From NCBI RefSeq assembly GCF_000735345.1, contig NZ_JMPJ01000053.1, forward strand, positions 62,001 to 126,000: 64,000 nt of DNA. Direction: 5' to 3'. A model generated the notes under the pieces. That model was not told the DNA's origin. It did not search any database and saw only the letters and a program-made list of their open reading frames with translations. This document shows, one piece after another, positions 27,072 through 36,814 of this stretch; positions within the stretch are counted from its first letter, which is position 1, and each line of letters opens with the position of its first letter. The stretch is from Ewingella americana ATCC 33852 (GTDB lineage Bacteria; Pseudomonadota; Gammaproteobacteria; Enterobacterales; Enterobacteriaceae). Position numbers and translations under genes: made by a program.

Positions 27072-27115
27072 TTGGTGCATGTTTTTACCGCACCTTTTTG
27101 CCGCAAAGCAATTCG

Positions 27116-28183
27116 CTAAACCCCAACATTGCGTTTGTCGGTTTTGGTCATGCTGGCCTTGAGTTTGCCGATTAACTCACTGCGAAAATCCCCCAGCTTC
27201 GGCTTATCCCCTTCCAGCCAAGGCAGCGGGCGGCAAAGCTCCATGGTCTTGATACCCAAACGGGCGGTCAGCAGCCCGGCACCAATCCCCTGAGCCGCAC
27301 GGGCCGAGAGGCGAGCCGCCAAGTCTTGCGACATCCAGTCCATGCCGACTTCGCGCACCAGCTCAGAAGCCCCGGCAAAAGCGATATTTAACAGCACCAG
27401 TCGGAACAGGCGCAGTCGGCTGAAATAGCCCAACTCAATGCCGTACAGCACCGCGATGCGATTCACCAGACGCAAATTGCGCCAAGCGATAAAGGCCATA
27501 TCCACCAGCGCCAGCGGGCTGACGGCGATCATCAGCGCCGACTCGGCCGCCGAGTTGCTGATTTCGCGTCGCGCCTGAGCGTCCAATACTGGCTGAACCA
27601 GCCGGGCGTAAAGCTCGACCACTTCGCGATCATTCTGGGTTTCATGCAGAGAAGCCTGCCAGCGCTGCAAGGCCGGATGGCTTTTATCCAGCCCGGCCTG
27701 CCCGGCCAATTTTTCGCAGAACGCGCGCCCCTGCCCTAAACCGTGGCTGTGCAGCAAATCGCGAGCAACGTCGCGCTCGTCGGCACGCTGGCGCAGGCGA
27801 TACAAACGCCGCCACTCGGTGAGCAGTGAACCCACGCCCGCCACCACGATCAGGCCACCGGCGGTGCAAGCCCCCAGCGCTACCCAATCCTGCTGAACCC
27901 ACGCGGTATGCACCCATTCTACACCCTGAGCTATCACGCTGACGCCAAACACGGCGGCACCGAGACGCACCATTTTGCCCCACAGGCTGCGGCGCGGCTT
28001 CAGCGCGCGGTTAATCACCGCCTCGGCTTCGCCCTCTTGCTGCTCAATCTCAGCCTCGCTGGAAACCGGCAGAAAGCGCTCGGCCTGAACGCCGTCAAAC
28101 GCCTGCCCAGCGCGCAGAACCGGCTGTTCCGGCTCCTTAATACTCTGTTCGAAATCGATACGCGGTTTGATAGGTTCGCTCAT
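27116..28183 (-). CDS. ycjF: YcjF family inner-membrane protein (TIGR01620/DUF697)
   Basis: A 355-residue membrane protein, close to E. coli YcjF (353). The N-terminus is acidic and Pro-rich ([13 protein letters not shown]), with two membrane segments around residues 70-125. The DUF697-like C-terminal half contains [22 protein letters not shown]. Function is unknown; it is the last gene of the psp-linked operon and is induced with Psp in E. coli. Its start overlaps the ycjX stop by four bases (ATGA). Confidence 0.93.
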   Translation of the reverse strand: MSEPIKPRIDFEQSIKEPEQPVLRAGQAFDGVQAERFLPVSSEAEIEQQEGEAEAVINRALKPRRSLWGKMVRLGAAVFGVSVIAQGVEWVHTAWVQQDWVALGACTAGGLIVVAGVGSLLTEWRRLYRLRQRADERDVARDLLHSHGLGQGRAFCEKLAGQAGLDKSHPALQRWQASLHETQNDREVVELYARLVQPVLDAQARREISNSAAESALMIAVSPLALVDMAFIAWRNLRLVNRIAVLYGIELGYFSRLRLFRLVLLNIAFAGASELVREVGMDWMSQDLAARLSARAAQGIGAGLLTARLGIKTMELCRPLPWLEGDKPKLGDFRSELIGKLKASMTKTDKRNVGV

Positions 28184-29577
28184 CGCATTTTATCTCCCAG
28201 TAAAAACTCCATCACGGCGTCCAGCCGAATGTGCGGCAAAGGCGCGTCCACGCTGGTTTCGCGCGGGCGGAACTCATCAAAATGGAACCCCTGCTGCTGC
28301 CAGAACGCCGCGCCCGGCAGTCTGGCAGGCACTTCTCCGGGGAACACGGTCAGCGGCGCGCCGTCTTGCAGGCGATGGCCCTTCAAGGCAGGCACTGACT
28401 GCCCCTGATATTCCACAATCCCAGTTTCGGTGGCCTGCACCGAGGCCAAGCCCGCGCAGTCCATACTGATCCCTTCAAAGGCGGCGTTCTGCCACGCCTC
28501 CTGCACCAACTGCTGGAGCAGCGACACCAGATTGGCATGCTGATCGCCCGTAATATGGTCAGCCTTGGTGGCGGCAAACATCAGTTTGTCGATGCAAGGG
28601 TTGAACAGGCGGCGGAACAGCGTGCGTTTGCCATAGTGGAAACTCTGCATCAGCTGCGTCAGCGCCAGCCGCATGTCGTTAAAGGCCTGCGGCCCGCTGT
28701 TTAAGGGCTGGAGGCAGTCCACCAACACTATTTGGCGGTCAAAACGGACAAAATGGTCTTTATAGAAGCCCTTGACCACTGACTGGCAGTAATAGTCAAA
28801 CCGCGCGCGCAGCATGCCCAAATTACTGTTCTTGTCAGCCTGCGCCAGTTGGGCGTCGCTGTACTTTTGCATCTCAGGCCAGGGGAAGAATTGCAGCGCC
28901 GGTGCGCCGGCCAAGTCACCCGGCAGCACGAAGCGCCCCGGCTGAATGAAGTGCAAACCTTCCTGTTTGCAGCGATGCAGGTAGTCGGTGTAAGCCTGCG
29001 CAATAGCCGCCAGCTGGTTTTCGTCCGCCGGAGCCAAAGGGTCACATTGCTGACAGAGTGCTAACCAAGGCTTGGCCCATTCGGCGCGATCCCCTTGCAA
29101 CAGGCCCGCCATCTGCCGCGACCAGTCGAGATAGTTCTGCTCCAGCATCGGCAAATCCAGCAGCCATTCGCCGGGATAGTCGACAATTTCCAAATAAAGG
29201 GTGGAAGTATCTTTGAAGTGGCGCAACAGCGACTCGTTGGAGCGATAGCGCAGGGCCAATCTAATCTCACTGACGCCGCGCGTTGGGGTCGGCCAGTTCG
29301 GCGGCGTGCCGTGCAGCTGGGCGATGCCTTCATCATAGGTAAAGCGAGAGATACCGAGGTCGCGCTGCGGCACGCGCTTGACGCCAAGCAGGCGCTCTTC
29401 GCGCGCGGCGGAGAAAAGGGGTAAACGTGCGCCGCTGTGTAAGTGCAGCAGCTGATTGACGAAGGCGGTAATAAAGGCGGTTTTGCCGCTACGGCTAAGA
29501 CCGGTCACCGCGAGACGCAGGTGCCGGTCCATACCGCGATTGACCAGTGAATTAAACTCGTTTTGTAGTCTTTTCAT
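28180..29577 (-). CDS. ycjX: YcjX family P-loop GTPase-like protein
   Basis: A 465-residue DUF463 protein with the P-loop [10 protein letters not shown] (about 30-38) and conserved blocks [36 protein letters not shown] and FAATKADHI, the last resembling a G4 guanine-specificity motif. GTPase activity is reported for a family member; the cellular role is not clear. The ATG at 29577 (MKRLQNEFN) gives exactly the E. coli length and has GGAGAG just upstream. It overlaps pspD by 26 bp. Confidence 0.94.
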   Translation of the reverse strand: MKRLQNEFNSLVNRGMDRHLRLAVTGLSRSGKTAFITAFVNQLLHLHSGARLPLFSAAREERLLGVKRVPQRDLGISRFTYDEGIAQLHGTPPNWPTPTRGVSEIRLALRYRSNESLLRHFKDTSTLYLEIVDYPGEWLLDLPMLEQNYLDWSRQMAGLLQGDRAEWAKPWLALCQQCDPLAPADENQLAAIAQAYTDYLHRCKQEGLHFIQPGRFVLPGDLAGAPALQFFPWPEMQKYSDAQLAQADKNSNLGMLRARFDYYCQSVVKGFYKDHFVRFDRQIVLVDCLQPLNSGPQAFNDMRLALTQLMQSFHYGKRTLFRRLFNPCIDKLMFAATKADHITGDQHANLVSLLQQLVQEAWQNAAFEGISMDCAGLASVQATETGIVEYQGQSVPALKGHRLQDGAPLTVFPGEVPARLPGAAFWQQQGFHFDEFRPRETSVDAPLPHIRLDAVMEFLLGDKMR

Positions 29578-29800
29578 TGCTCTCCGTGGCGTAGCGCCCA
29601 AATAACGCGGTCAAAATTCTTTTGAACAGGGGCTCTAATAATAGTGCTAAAACATAGCGCAGTGGACCTTTTCCTACCACGCCCAGCACGCGAGCGGCCA
29701 TCCCAGCGGGCACGAAAGTCAGTGCGACCATGACGGCGAATCTGAACACTTTCTTCAGCAGGCTGCGATTGCCCGGCAGCGAGGAAGTCAGAGTACGCAT
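29552..29800 (-). CDS. pspD: Phage shock protein D
   Basis: A small 82-residue membrane-associated protein of the Psp envelope-stress operon. Hydrophobic segments (FAVMVALTFVPAGMAARVLG and PLRYVLALLLEPLF) match the layout of E. coli PspD (73 residues), though sequence identity is modest. The ATG at 29800 is preceded by AAGGAG at about eight bases; an earlier in-frame ATG lacks such a site. It lies 87 bp after pspC and overlaps ycjX. Its biochemical role is unknown. Confidence 0.82.
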   Translation of the reverse strand: MRTLTSSLPGNRSLLKKVFRFAVMVALTFVPAGMAARVLGVVGKGPLRYVLALLLEPLFKRILTALFGRYATESNEKTTKRV

Positions 29801-29887
29801 AAATACACTCCTTTTGCGGGGAAAACCCTTAGCGGATGGAAGGAAAGGCCCGAAGCCGCCGCACGGCAGCTTCGGCAAATAGGGACA

Positions 29888-30247
29888 TTACAACTGGCGG
29901 AAACGGCTGCGAACGCCAAAGGTTTCCGAGGTCACGTAACGCTCAACCTGGCGTAAACGCTGCTCGCTGGCTTTTAATTCGCGGTCGGCTTCATCCAGCA
30001 AATTTCTTGGTGACGGCTGATTTTCATCATCAAACTCGTGGGCTGGTGCCGGTTCTAGCACAAAGCACAGCACGATGTAGGCCACCACGGTAAACATAAA
30101 CAGGCCGAAGAAAATCGACAGTACGGCCATCACGCGCAGCAGCATTACCGGCACGCCAAGGTAGTGAGCAAGCCCGGCCAGCACGCCTTTAAACACGCCC
30201 TCTTCCGGCACGCGGTACAGCTTACGTTCTGCAAGACTTCTCGCCAT
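29888..30247 (-). CDS. pspC: Phage shock protein C
   Basis: PspC is an inner-membrane sensor and toxin-like partner of PspB that recruits PspA under secretin or membrane stress. The 119-residue protein has the PspC domain KLYRVPEEGVFKGVLAGLAHYLG and a strong membrane helix (MLLRVMAVLSIFFGLFMFTVVAYIVLCFVLEP), followed by a charged C-terminal tail with a leucine-zipper-like stretch (ELKASEQRLRQVERYV). Its first base coincides with the last base of pspB. Confidence 0.95.
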   Translation of the reverse strand: MARSLAERKLYRVPEEGVFKGVLAGLAHYLGVPVMLLRVMAVLSIFFGLFMFTVVAYIVLCFVLEPAPAHEFDDENQPSPRNLLDEADRELKASEQRLRQVERYVTSETFGVRSRFRQL

Positions 30248-30474
30248 TATGACTGCCTCCAGCTTGGGTGCTCGGCATCCAGAATCTCTTCCAGCGCCTG
30301 AATTCTTTCGCGCATGCGGCGCGCGTCTTGGGTTAACTGCGCGAGATTTTGCTTCTCATGCTGGGTTAACTGATTACCACTTTGCGATCGGTTGCTGTAG
30401 TGCAGCCACAACCAGATAGGTGCGACAAAAAGCACAAAGATGGTCAGTGGAATGGCTAAAAACAGGAAGCTCAT
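30247..30474 (-). CDS. pspB: Phage shock protein B
   Basis: A 75-residue protein with one N-terminal membrane helix (MSFLFLAIPLTIFVLFVAPIWLWLHY) and a cytoplasmic coiled coil (HEKQNLAQLTQDARRMRERIQALEEIL), as in E. coli PspB (74). With PspC it senses membrane stress and releases PspF from PspA. It is separated from pspA by 87 bp containing a strong hairpin and is immediately followed by pspC. Confidence 0.96.
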   Translation of the reverse strand: MSFLFLAIPLTIFVLFVAPIWLWLHYSNRSQSGNQLTQHEKQNLAQLTQDARRMRERIQALEEILDAEHPSWRQS

Positions 30475-30526
30475 TGCATCTCCTTATGAGTCTTATTACT
30501 GCCGGGAACGACATTTATCCTGCAAC

Positions 30527-30550
30527 AACCTGCCTGCGAACAGGCAGGTT
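30527..30550 (-). repeat. Strong hairpin between pspA and pspB
   Basis: A perfect 10-bp stem AACCTGCCTG/CAGGCAGGTT with CGAA loop. On the minus strand it is followed only by GTTGC, so it is likely an attenuator or mRNA stabiliser that lets pspA exceed pspBCD; T residues follow on the other strand. Confidence 0.75.
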
Positions 30551-30561
30551 TTTCAAGCGAA

Positions 30562-31233
30562 TTACGCGTCCTGATTGCCTTGCATCTTAGCTTTCAATGC
30601 CGCGATTTGCGCACTGATTTCATCGTCAGCTTTCAACTCAGCAAACTGCTGGTCCAGCGACTTCTTTTTACCAATGCTAACGCTTTCTGCTTCAGCTTCC
30701 ATGTGGTCGATACGGCGTTCGAACTGCTCGAAACGCGCCATGGCTTCATCAATCTTACCGCTGTCTAACTGGCGGCGAACGTCGCGTGAAGAAGAAGCTG
30801 CCTGATGGCGCAGCGTCAGCGCCTGCTGGCGTGCACGGGTTTCGGTCAGTTTATTTTCCAGCTCACCAATTTCCGACTTCATGCGATCCAGCGTCTCTTC
30901 AACCACGGTAACTTCATTTTTCAGCGTGGCGACCAAGTCAGCCAGCTTTTGCTTTTCAATCAGCGCGGCGCGAGCCAAATCGTCTTTGTCTTTACGCAGA
31001 GCCAGCTCGGCTTTGTCCTGCCATTCGGCCTGCTGCGCTTCACCCTGCTCGATACGGCGGTTCAGCTGTTTCTTTTCCGCTAAGGCGCGAGCCGAGGTAG
31101 AACGCACTTCCACCAGCGTATCTTCCATTTCCTGAATCATCAGGCGCACCAGCTTCTGTGGATCTTCGGCTTTGTCCAACAGGTTGTTGATGTTGGCATT
31201 TACGATGTCAGCGAAACGAGAAAAAATACCCAT
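30562..31233 (-). CDS. pspA: Phage shock protein A
   Basis: PspA is the ESCRT-III-related effector that binds stressed inner membrane and, when free, inhibits PspF. The 223-residue protein starts [25 protein letters not shown], its amphipathic membrane-binding helix. The rest is a long coiled-coil bundle. The start at 31233 matches the family; an in-frame ATG 17 codons upstream is rejected. Upstream is a near-consensus sigma-54 promoter and divergent pspF, the E. coli arrangement. Confidence 0.97.
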   Translation of the reverse strand: MGIFSRFADIVNANINNLLDKAEDPQKLVRLMIQEMEDTLVEVRSTSARALAEKKQLNRRIEQGEAQQAEWQDKAELALRKDKDDLARAALIEKQKLADLVATLKNEVTVVEETLDRMKSEIGELENKLTETRARQQALTLRHQAASSSRDVRRQLDSGKIDEAMARFEQFERRIDHMEAEAESVSIGKKKSLDQQFAELKADDEISAQIAALKAKMQGNQDA

Positions 31234-31362
31234 AGTCAAAATTCCTCTTTGATTCTGTTGTCCTCCGGTAACCCCGGGCAACAAGTCATAAAACGTCCGG
31301 CCAAGTGTTACCGGTGAATACTGCCAGCCATTAATCAGTTAACGACTGCGTGTAATACCTAT

Positions 31363-31379
31363 ATCAAATCCCGTGCCAA
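31363..31379 (-). promoter_or_regulatory. Sigma-54 promoter of pspABCD
   Basis: Minus-strand sequence TTGGCAC-GGGAT-TTGAT fits the -24/-12 consensus TGGCAC-N5-TTGCW apart from one base in the -12 element. It lies about 130 bp upstream of pspA and faces it. PspF, encoded divergently, is the activator. Confidence 0.85.
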
Positions 31380-31523
31380 CTTTTTTAATTCTTATATCAT
31401 ATTGAATTATAGCGATTTTTATTTTTCCGTCCATTTAGCGATATTTGACGTATGATTAAATTAACTAAAAATTAGTTTTTTTCACCACCTCAAAACCGCC
31501 AATTAGCATCAAAGGGAGCAAGG

Positions 31524-32534
31524 ATGGCCGAAACTACCGACAACCTATTGGGCGAAGCCAATGCGTTTATCGAAGTATTGGAGCAGGTTTCTCAATTGGC
31601 GAAGCTTAATAAGCCGGTGCTGGTGACCGGCGAGCGCGGCAGTGGCAAGGAGCTGATCGCCCACCGCCTGCACTATCTGTCTCCGCGCTGGCAGGGGCCG
31701 TTTATCTCCTTGAACTGCGCGGCGCTGAATGAAAACCTGCTCGACTCCGAGCTGTTTGGTCACGAGGCGGGCGCCTTTACTGGCGCGCAAAAGCGCCATC
31801 TTGGGCGATTCGAGCGCGCCGACGGCGGCACCCTATTTCTTGACGAGCTAGCCACCGCGCCAATGCTGGTGCAGGAAAAGCTGTTGCGAGTGATTGAGTA
31901 TGGGCACTTGGAGCGCGTGGGCGGCAGCCAGCCGCTACAGGTGGATGTGCGTCTGGTCTGCGCCACCAACGACGACCTGCCCGCGTTAGCCGCCGAGGGG
32001 AAATTCCGCGCCGACCTGCTCGACAGGTTGGCTTTCGACGTGGTCCAGCTGCCGCCATTGCGCGAGCGCCAGCAGGACATCATGCTGTTGGCCGAGCACT
32101 TCGCCATCCAGATGTGCCGCGAGCTGTCTCTGCCGCTGTTCCCCGGCTTCACCCCTCACGCCAAGCACACTCTGCTGACCTATCGCTGGCCGGGCAACGT
32201 GCGTGAGCTGAAAAACGTGGTGGAGCGCTCGATGTACCGCCATGGCAGCAGCGACTTCCCGCTCGACAACATTATTCTTAACCCTTTTGCTCGCCATAAC
32301 GCGGCCTCTGAGGAGCCTGCACCTGAGACTTCCTCCGCCAGCGCTTTACCCACCCTGCCGGTGAATTTGAAGCAGTGGGTCAACACGCAGGAGAAGCAGT
32401 TAATTGAGCAAGCCTTGCAGCAGGCGCGATTTAATCAGCGCAAAGCCGCCGATTTGCTGGATGTGACTTATCACCAGCTGCGCGGAATGCTGAAGAAACA
32501 TGATATTCAGGTGAAGGGCGAGGAGAACGGCTAA
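31524..32534 (+). CDS. pspF: Sigma-54 enhancer-binding activator PspF
   Basis: PspF is a AAA+ activator of psp that lacks a receiver domain and is instead inhibited by PspA. The 336-residue protein has Walker A GERGSGKE, the sigma-54-contacting GAFTGA loop (EAGAFTGAQKR), Walker B GGTLFLDEL and an arginine-finger region. A C-terminal Fis-like helix-turn-helix (FNQRKAADLLDVTYHQLRGML) follows a linker. It is divergent from pspA with 290 bp between them for activator sites. Confidence 0.96.
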   Translation: MAETTDNLLGEANAFIEVLEQVSQLAKLNKPVLVTGERGSGKELIAHRLHYLSPRWQGPFISLNCAALNENLLDSELFGHEAGAFTGAQKRHLGRFERADGGTLFLDELATAPMLVQEKLLRVIEYGHLERVGGSQPLQVDVRLVCATNDDLPALAAEGKFRADLLDRLAFDVVQLPPLRERQQDIMLLAEHFAIQMCRELSLPLFPGFTPHAKHTLLTYRWPGNVRELKNVVERSMYRHGSSDFPLDNIILNPFARHNAASEEPAPETSSASALPTLPVNLKQWVNTQEKQLIEQALQQARFNQRKAADLLDVTYHQLRGMLKKHDIQVKGEENG

Positions 32535-32542
32535 AAAGAGGC

Positions 32543-32570
32543 AAAAAAAAAGCCAGCACCCGAGCTGGCT
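32543..32570 (-). terminator. RyhB terminator
   Basis: The 7-bp stem AGCCAGC/GCTGGCT (32551-32570) with a six-base loop is followed on the minus strand by eight T. It also lies 16 bp past the pspF stop and may affect pspF mRNA. Confidence 0.88.
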
Positions 32571-32640
32571 AAGTAATACTGGAAGCAATGTGAGCAATGT
32601 CGTACCGATTAAGCGAGGCCCAAGCAGGTCTCCCTCAAGC
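32544..32640 (-). ncRNA. ryhB: RyhB iron-responsive small RNA
   Basis: On the minus strand the core CGACATTGCTCACATTGCTT, continuing CCAGTATTACTTAGCCAGC, is the conserved seed and 3' part of E. coli RyhB. It is followed by the terminator hairpin AGCCAGC-TCGGGT-GCTGGCT and a T-run (32550-32543). A Fur box lies just upstream, with a -10 like TATCAT at 32655-32650. The start at about 32640 is estimated from that -10. RyhB pairs with Hfq and represses iron-using protein mRNAs in iron starvation. The 5' part differs from E. coli. A second copy may exist elsewhere, as in Yersinia. Confidence 0.9.
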
Positions 32641-32651
32641 GATGAAAGGAT

Positions 32652-32670
32652 GATAATGGTTATCAGTATC
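32652..32670 (-). promoter_or_regulatory. Fur box of ryhB
   Basis: GATAATGGTTATCAGTATC matches 16 of 19 positions of the Fur consensus GATAATGATAATCATTATC. It overlaps the predicted ryhB promoter, as in E. coli. Confidence 0.88.
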
Positions 32671-32766
32671 GTCTGTAAAGTGGTTTGTTGAGAATTTTTC
32701 TCATTACCACACTAACCATGCAACTACTTGTTTCTTTTGAACTAATAGCCCTAATGTCCCTGTGGA

Positions 32767-33954
32767 TCACCACTCCGGGAAGGGATCGGCCATTTCTAGC
32801 CATCTATCAATGCCTTCCGCCATTTGCTCGACGCTCAACAGGCAGTCGTCGAGCCTGCGCACGATCTCTTCCTTATTTAAGTTCTGCCCGATAAACACGA
32901 TCTCTTGGCGCATATCGCCAAACGGCTCCTGCCACTTTTCCATAATATGGGCTCGGGTTTCTTCATCTTGCGGCCAGTCGCGCTCCGGCAAGGCTTTCCA
33001 GAAGGTGCCCGCCAGACCATAGCGCGCGATGCCCCCGGCCTGACTCCAGTTTCCCGCGTGGCGCGGGCGAGTGGCAAGCCAGAAGAAGCCTTTGGAGCGC
33101 AATAAGGTGCCGCCGCCCCAGTCGCCATGTACCACGCGATAGAACTTATCGGGATCAAACGGCCTGCGCGCGGTGTAGACAAAGCTGCTGATGCCGTACT
33201 CTTCGGTTTCCGGCGTGTGCTCGCCGCGCAGCTCTTTTAGCCAGCCCGGGGCTTGCTGCGCTTTGGCAAAATCAAAGCGATGGGTGTTGAGCACGCGGTC
33301 CAGCGGCAAGGTGCCCGGCGCAATCGGAATAATGTCAGCTTCTGGATTGAGGCTTTGCAGCAGCGCAATCACCTCGCGCTGCTGGAAGCTGTCGAGCAAG
33401 TCGGTTTTGCTCACCAGCAGCACGTCGCAGAATTCGATTTGGTCGATAAGCAGGTCAGTCACGCTGCGCTCGTCATCTTCGCCGAGGCTCTCCCCCGCCT
33501 CCTGCACGCTGCGCGCCTCTTGATACTGCTGCATAAAGTTGACGCCATCGACCACCGTCACCAGCGTGTCGAGACGGGCAAATTTCGACAGGCTCTGCCC
33601 CTCTTCGTCTTCAAAGGTGAAGGTTTCAGCCACCGGCAGCGGCTCAGAAATGCCGCTCGACTCAATCAATAGATAATCAAACCGCCCGGTCTGCGCCATC
33701 TCGCGCACGGAAATCAGCAAATCCTCGCGCAGGGTGCAACAGATGCAACCATTGCTCATCTCCACCAGCTTCTCCTGCTGGCGGTCAAGAGTGATCTCAT
33801 TGGAGACTAGCGCGGCATCAATATTCACTTCACTCATATCATTCACGATAACCGCTACGCGCAGCCCTTGGCGGTTATTCAAAATATGGTTGAGCACGGT
33901 GGTTTTACCTGCGCCAAGAAAACCTGACAGCACGGTAACGGGTAATAACGCCAT
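32767..33954 (-). CDS. COG0523 (CobW/ZigA-type) GTPase, putative zinc metallochaperone
   Basis: A 395-residue G3E-family GTPase with Walker A GFLGAGKTT (11-19), the metal-binding GCICC motif (Cys70, Cys72, Cys73), the Glu motif SSGISEP, and the nucleotide-specificity block VSKTDLL. A C-terminal CobW_C domain lies around YTARRPFDP. Members under Zur control (ZigA, YeiR-like) are proposed to deliver zinc to client enzymes when zinc is scarce. A perfect Zur-like palindrome lies 58 bp upstream, supporting that role. It is not part of the E. coli psp-sap interval. Confidence 0.92.
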   Translation of the reverse strand: MALLPVTVLSGFLGAGKTTVLNHILNNRQGLRVAVIVNDMSEVNIDAALVSNEITLDRQQEKLVEMSNGCICCTLREDLLISVREMAQTGRFDYLLIESSGISEPLPVAETFTFEDEEGQSLSKFARLDTLVTVVDGVNFMQQYQEARSVQEAGESLGEDDERSVTDLLIDQIEFCDVLLVSKTDLLDSFQQREVIALLQSLNPEADIIPIAPGTLPLDRVLNTHRFDFAKAQQAPGWLKELRGEHTPETEEYGISSFVYTARRPFDPDKFYRVVHGDWGGGTLLRSKGFFWLATRPRHAGNWSQAGGIARYGLAGTFWKALPERDWPQDEETRAHIMEKWQEPFGDMRQEIVFIGQNLNKEEIVRRLDDCLLSVEQMAEGIDRWLEMADPFPEW

Positions 33955-34011
33955 AAAGACCTCGAAAGAAATGATGCAGGCCGCAACGGTTCAACCTACA
34001 TTATGATGAAT

Positions 34012-34026
34012 TGTTATATTATAACA
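34012..34026. promoter_or_regulatory. Zur-like operator upstream of the COG0523 GTPase
   Basis: TGTTATATTATAACA is a perfect 15-bp palindrome matching the core of the gamma-proteobacterial Zur box (TGTTATA-N-TATAACA). It lies 58 bp upstream of the GTPase start and 156 bp upstream of sapA. Zinc-dependent repression is inferred. Confidence 0.82.
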
Positions 34027-34181
34027 TTACAATTGACGTAGAATTTCAAGGCCTTTATTTCACGTCGTTGCATTAAATTGCGTGAAGTCTCGACAGATCA
34101 ACCGGAGTTTGACGCAATGGATTGGGGAGGCTGGCAGAGTACGGTACACTTAAGCCATTGCTACTTAACATTGAAGCCCTT

Positions 34182-35852
34182 ATGCGTCGTCTAACATTGT
34201 GGATGCTATTACTGGGTGGTTTCGCGAATGCGGCGATTTCTGCCACACCGCCCGAACAGCCACCCGTCACCAGCCCGCGCCCCGTGGTGCAAAACGCCGA
34301 TATCCGCCAGAGCGGTTTCGTCTATTGCGTGAATGGCATGGTGAATACTTTTAACCCGCAGAAAGCCAGCAGCGGCCTGATTATTGATACCCTTGCGGCG
34401 CAGCTGTATGACCGGCTGTTAGACGTTGACCCTTATACCTACCGGCTGATCCCGGAGTTGGCACAGAGCTGGGAAGTGCTGGATGACGGCGCGACCTATC
34501 GCTTCCACCTGCGCAAAGACGTGCCGTTCCAGACCACAGCGTGGTTCACCCCGACGCGTAAAATGAACGCGGATGACGTGGTGTTCAGCACCCAGCGCAT
34601 TATCGATCCGCAGAATCACTATCACAGCGTCAACGGCGACGATTATCCCTATTTCGACAGCCTGCAATTCGCCCACGCGGTGAAAAGCGTCAAAAAGCTG
34701 GATGACTACACGGTGGAGTTCCGCCTGAACAAGCCGGACGCCTCTTTCCTGTGGCATTTAGCCACCCACTACGCGCCTATTCTGTCGGCGGAGTACGCCG
34801 ATGATTTGCAGAAAAAAGGCAATGAAGAGCAGATTGACCGCCAGCCAATTGGCACCGGTCCCTTCCAGCTCAGTGAGTACCGCACTGGGCAATATGTGCG
34901 TCTAGCGCGCAATGGCGAATACTGGAAAGGCGTGCCGCGCATGGCGCAAGTGGTGATTGACATGGGCGTCGGTGGTACCGGGCGTCTGTCCAAATTGCTC
35001 ACCGGCGAGTGCGACGTGCTGGCCTATCCGGCGGCCAGTCAGCTCTCTATTTTGCGCGATGACCCACGGCTGCGGCTGACCCTGCGCCCCGGCATGAACG
35101 TGGCTTATCTGGCCTTCAATACCAATAAAGCGCCGCTCAACGATCCGCGCATTCGTCAGGCGATTGCCCTGTCTATCAACAACCAGCGCCTGATGCAGTC
35201 GATCTATTACGGCACGGCCGAGACGGCGGCGTCTATCTTGCCACGCGCCTCTTGGGCCTATGACAGCAACGCCACGGTTACCGAGTACAACCCGGACAAA
35301 GCGCGGCAAATTCTCAAAGATCTCGGTCAGGAAAAACTCACCCTGCGCCTGTGGGTGCCGACCGTTTCGCAGTCTTACAACCCTAGCCCGCTGAAAACCG
35401 CCGAGCTGATCCAAGCGGATTTAGCTCAGGTGGGGATCAAAGTGATTATCGTGCCGGTCGAGGGGCGTTTTCAGGAAGCCCGGTTGATGGAGATGAACCA
35501 TGATCTGACGCTGGCGGGCTGGGCGACGGACAGTAATGACCCGGACAGCTTCTTCCGCCCGATGCTGAGCTGCGCGGCAATCCGTTCGCAGACCAACTAT
35601 GCTCATTGGTGTGATCCTGACTTCGACCAGCTGCTGCGCCAAGGCTTGCTGTCTCAGCAGCTTTCCCAGCGCATTGAGTATTATCAGCAGGCGCAGCACA
35701 TCCTTGAAGAGCAGTTGCCGGTGCTGCCGCTGGCCTCCTCGCTGCGCCTTCAGGCTTATCGCTACGACATTAAAGGGCTGGTGCTGAGTCCGTTTGGTAA
35801 CTCCTCGTTTGCCGGGGTATTCCGCGATACCGAAACCAAGGAAGCGCCATGA
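34182..35852 (+). CDS. sapA: Periplasmic peptide-binding protein SapA
   Basis: SapA is the binding component of the Sap ABC transporter, linked to antimicrobial-peptide resistance in several pathogens and to putrescine export/potassium uptake functions in E. coli. The 556-residue precursor has a signal peptide ([20 protein letters not shown]) and SBP family 5 features ([39 protein letters not shown]). The ATG at 34182 was chosen because it starts the signal peptide; an ATG-free 20-codon extension upstream in the same frame is unlikely to be used. It overlaps sapB by four bases. Confidence 0.95.
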   Translation: MRRLTLWMLLLGGFANAAISATPPEQPPVTSPRPVVQNADIRQSGFVYCVNGMVNTFNPQKASSGLIIDTLAAQLYDRLLDVDPYTYRLIPELAQSWEVLDDGATYRFHLRKDVPFQTTAWFTPTRKMNADDVVFSTQRIIDPQNHYHSVNGDDYPYFDSLQFAHAVKSVKKLDDYTVEFRLNKPDASFLWHLATHYAPILSAEYADDLQKKGNEEQIDRQPIGTGPFQLSEYRTGQYVRLARNGEYWKGVPRMAQVVIDMGVGGTGRLSKLLTGECDVLAYPAASQLSILRDDPRLRLTLRPGMNVAYLAFNTNKAPLNDPRIRQAIALSINNQRLMQSIYYGTAETAASILPRASWAYDSNATVTEYNPDKARQILKDLGQEKLTLRLWVPTVSQSYNPSPLKTAELIQADLAQVGIKVIIVPVEGRFQEARLMEMNHDLTLAGWATDSNDPDSFFRPMLSCAAIRSQTNYAHWCDPDFDQLLRQGLLSQQLSQRIEYYQQAQHILEEQLPVLPLASSLRLQAYRYDIKGLVLSPFGNSSFAGVFRDTETKEAP

Positions 35853-36814
35853 TTATCTTCATTTTACGGCGTTTGCTGCTGCTGATGATCACCCTGTTCT
35901 TACTGAGCATGGTGGCCTTCAGCCTGAGCTATTTCACGCCGAATGCGCCACTGCGCGGAGCATCCTTATGGGACGCCTATCGCTTCTACTTCACCAGCCT
36001 GTTCCAGTTTGACTTCGGCGTCTCGAGCATTAATGGCGAGAACATCAGCAGCCAGCTGAAAGCCGTGTTCCCGGCGACCATGGAGCTGTGCGTTCTGGCA
36101 TTCACGCTGGCCTTGTTGGTGGGTATTCCACTAGGGATCACCGCGGGCGTGATGCGCGGCAAATGGCCCGACGTGGCCATCAGCACGCTGGCCCTGCTCG
36201 GCTTCTCCATTCCGGTGTTCTGGCTGGCCCTGCTGCTGATGCTGTTCTTCTCGCTACAGCTCGGCTGGCTGCCAGTATCCGGGCGGCTGGATTTGCTCTA
36301 TCAATTGAAAACGGTGACCGGACTGACGCTGGTTGACGCCTGGATGTCAGACTCGCCTTATCGCCATGAGATGATAGTCAGCGCCATTCGCCATATGATC
36401 CTACCTATCGCCGCGCTGGCGGTGGCACCGACCACCGAAGTGATCCGCCTGATGCGCATCAGCACCGACGACGTGCTAACCAAAAACTATGTCAAAGCCG
36501 CCGCCACTCGCGGGCTGTCGCGCTTGACCATCATTCGCCGCCACGTGCTGCACAACGCCCTGCCGCCGATTATCCCTAAGCTGGGCCTCCAGTTCTCCAG
36601 CATGCTGACGCTGGCGATGATCACCGAAATGGTCTTTAACTGGCCGGGAGTTGGCCGCTGGATGATTAACGCCATTCGCCAGCAGGATTACGCCGCCATT
36701 TCCGCCGGGGTGATGATTGTTGGCAGTCTGGTGATTGTGGTCAACGTCCTGTCCGACATCCTCGGTGCATTAACCAACCCATTGAAACATAAGGAATGGT
36801 ATGCCCTTCGATAA
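35849..36814 (+). CDS. sapB: Sap ABC transporter permease SapB
   Basis: A 321-residue inner-membrane permease of the OppB/DppB class, same length as in E. coli. It starts [20 protein letters not shown] and has the EAA loop ([22 protein letters not shown]) for ATPase docking. Its start overlaps the sapA stop (ATGA) and its end overlaps sapC by 14 bp, showing tight translational coupling within sapABCDF. Confidence 0.96.
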   Translation: MIIFILRRLLLLMITLFLLSMVAFSLSYFTPNAPLRGASLWDAYRFYFTSLFQFDFGVSSINGENISSQLKAVFPATMELCVLAFTLALLVGIPLGITAGVMRGKWPDVAISTLALLGFSIPVFWLALLLMLFFSLQLGWLPVSGRLDLLYQLKTVTGLTLVDAWMSDSPYRHEMIVSAIRHMILPIAALAVAPTTEVIRLMRISTDDVLTKNYVKAAATRGLSRLTIIRRHVLHNALPPIIPKLGLQFSSMLTLAMITEMVFNWPGVGRWMINAIRQQDYAAISAGVMIVGSLVIVVNVLSDILGALTNPLKHKEWYALR

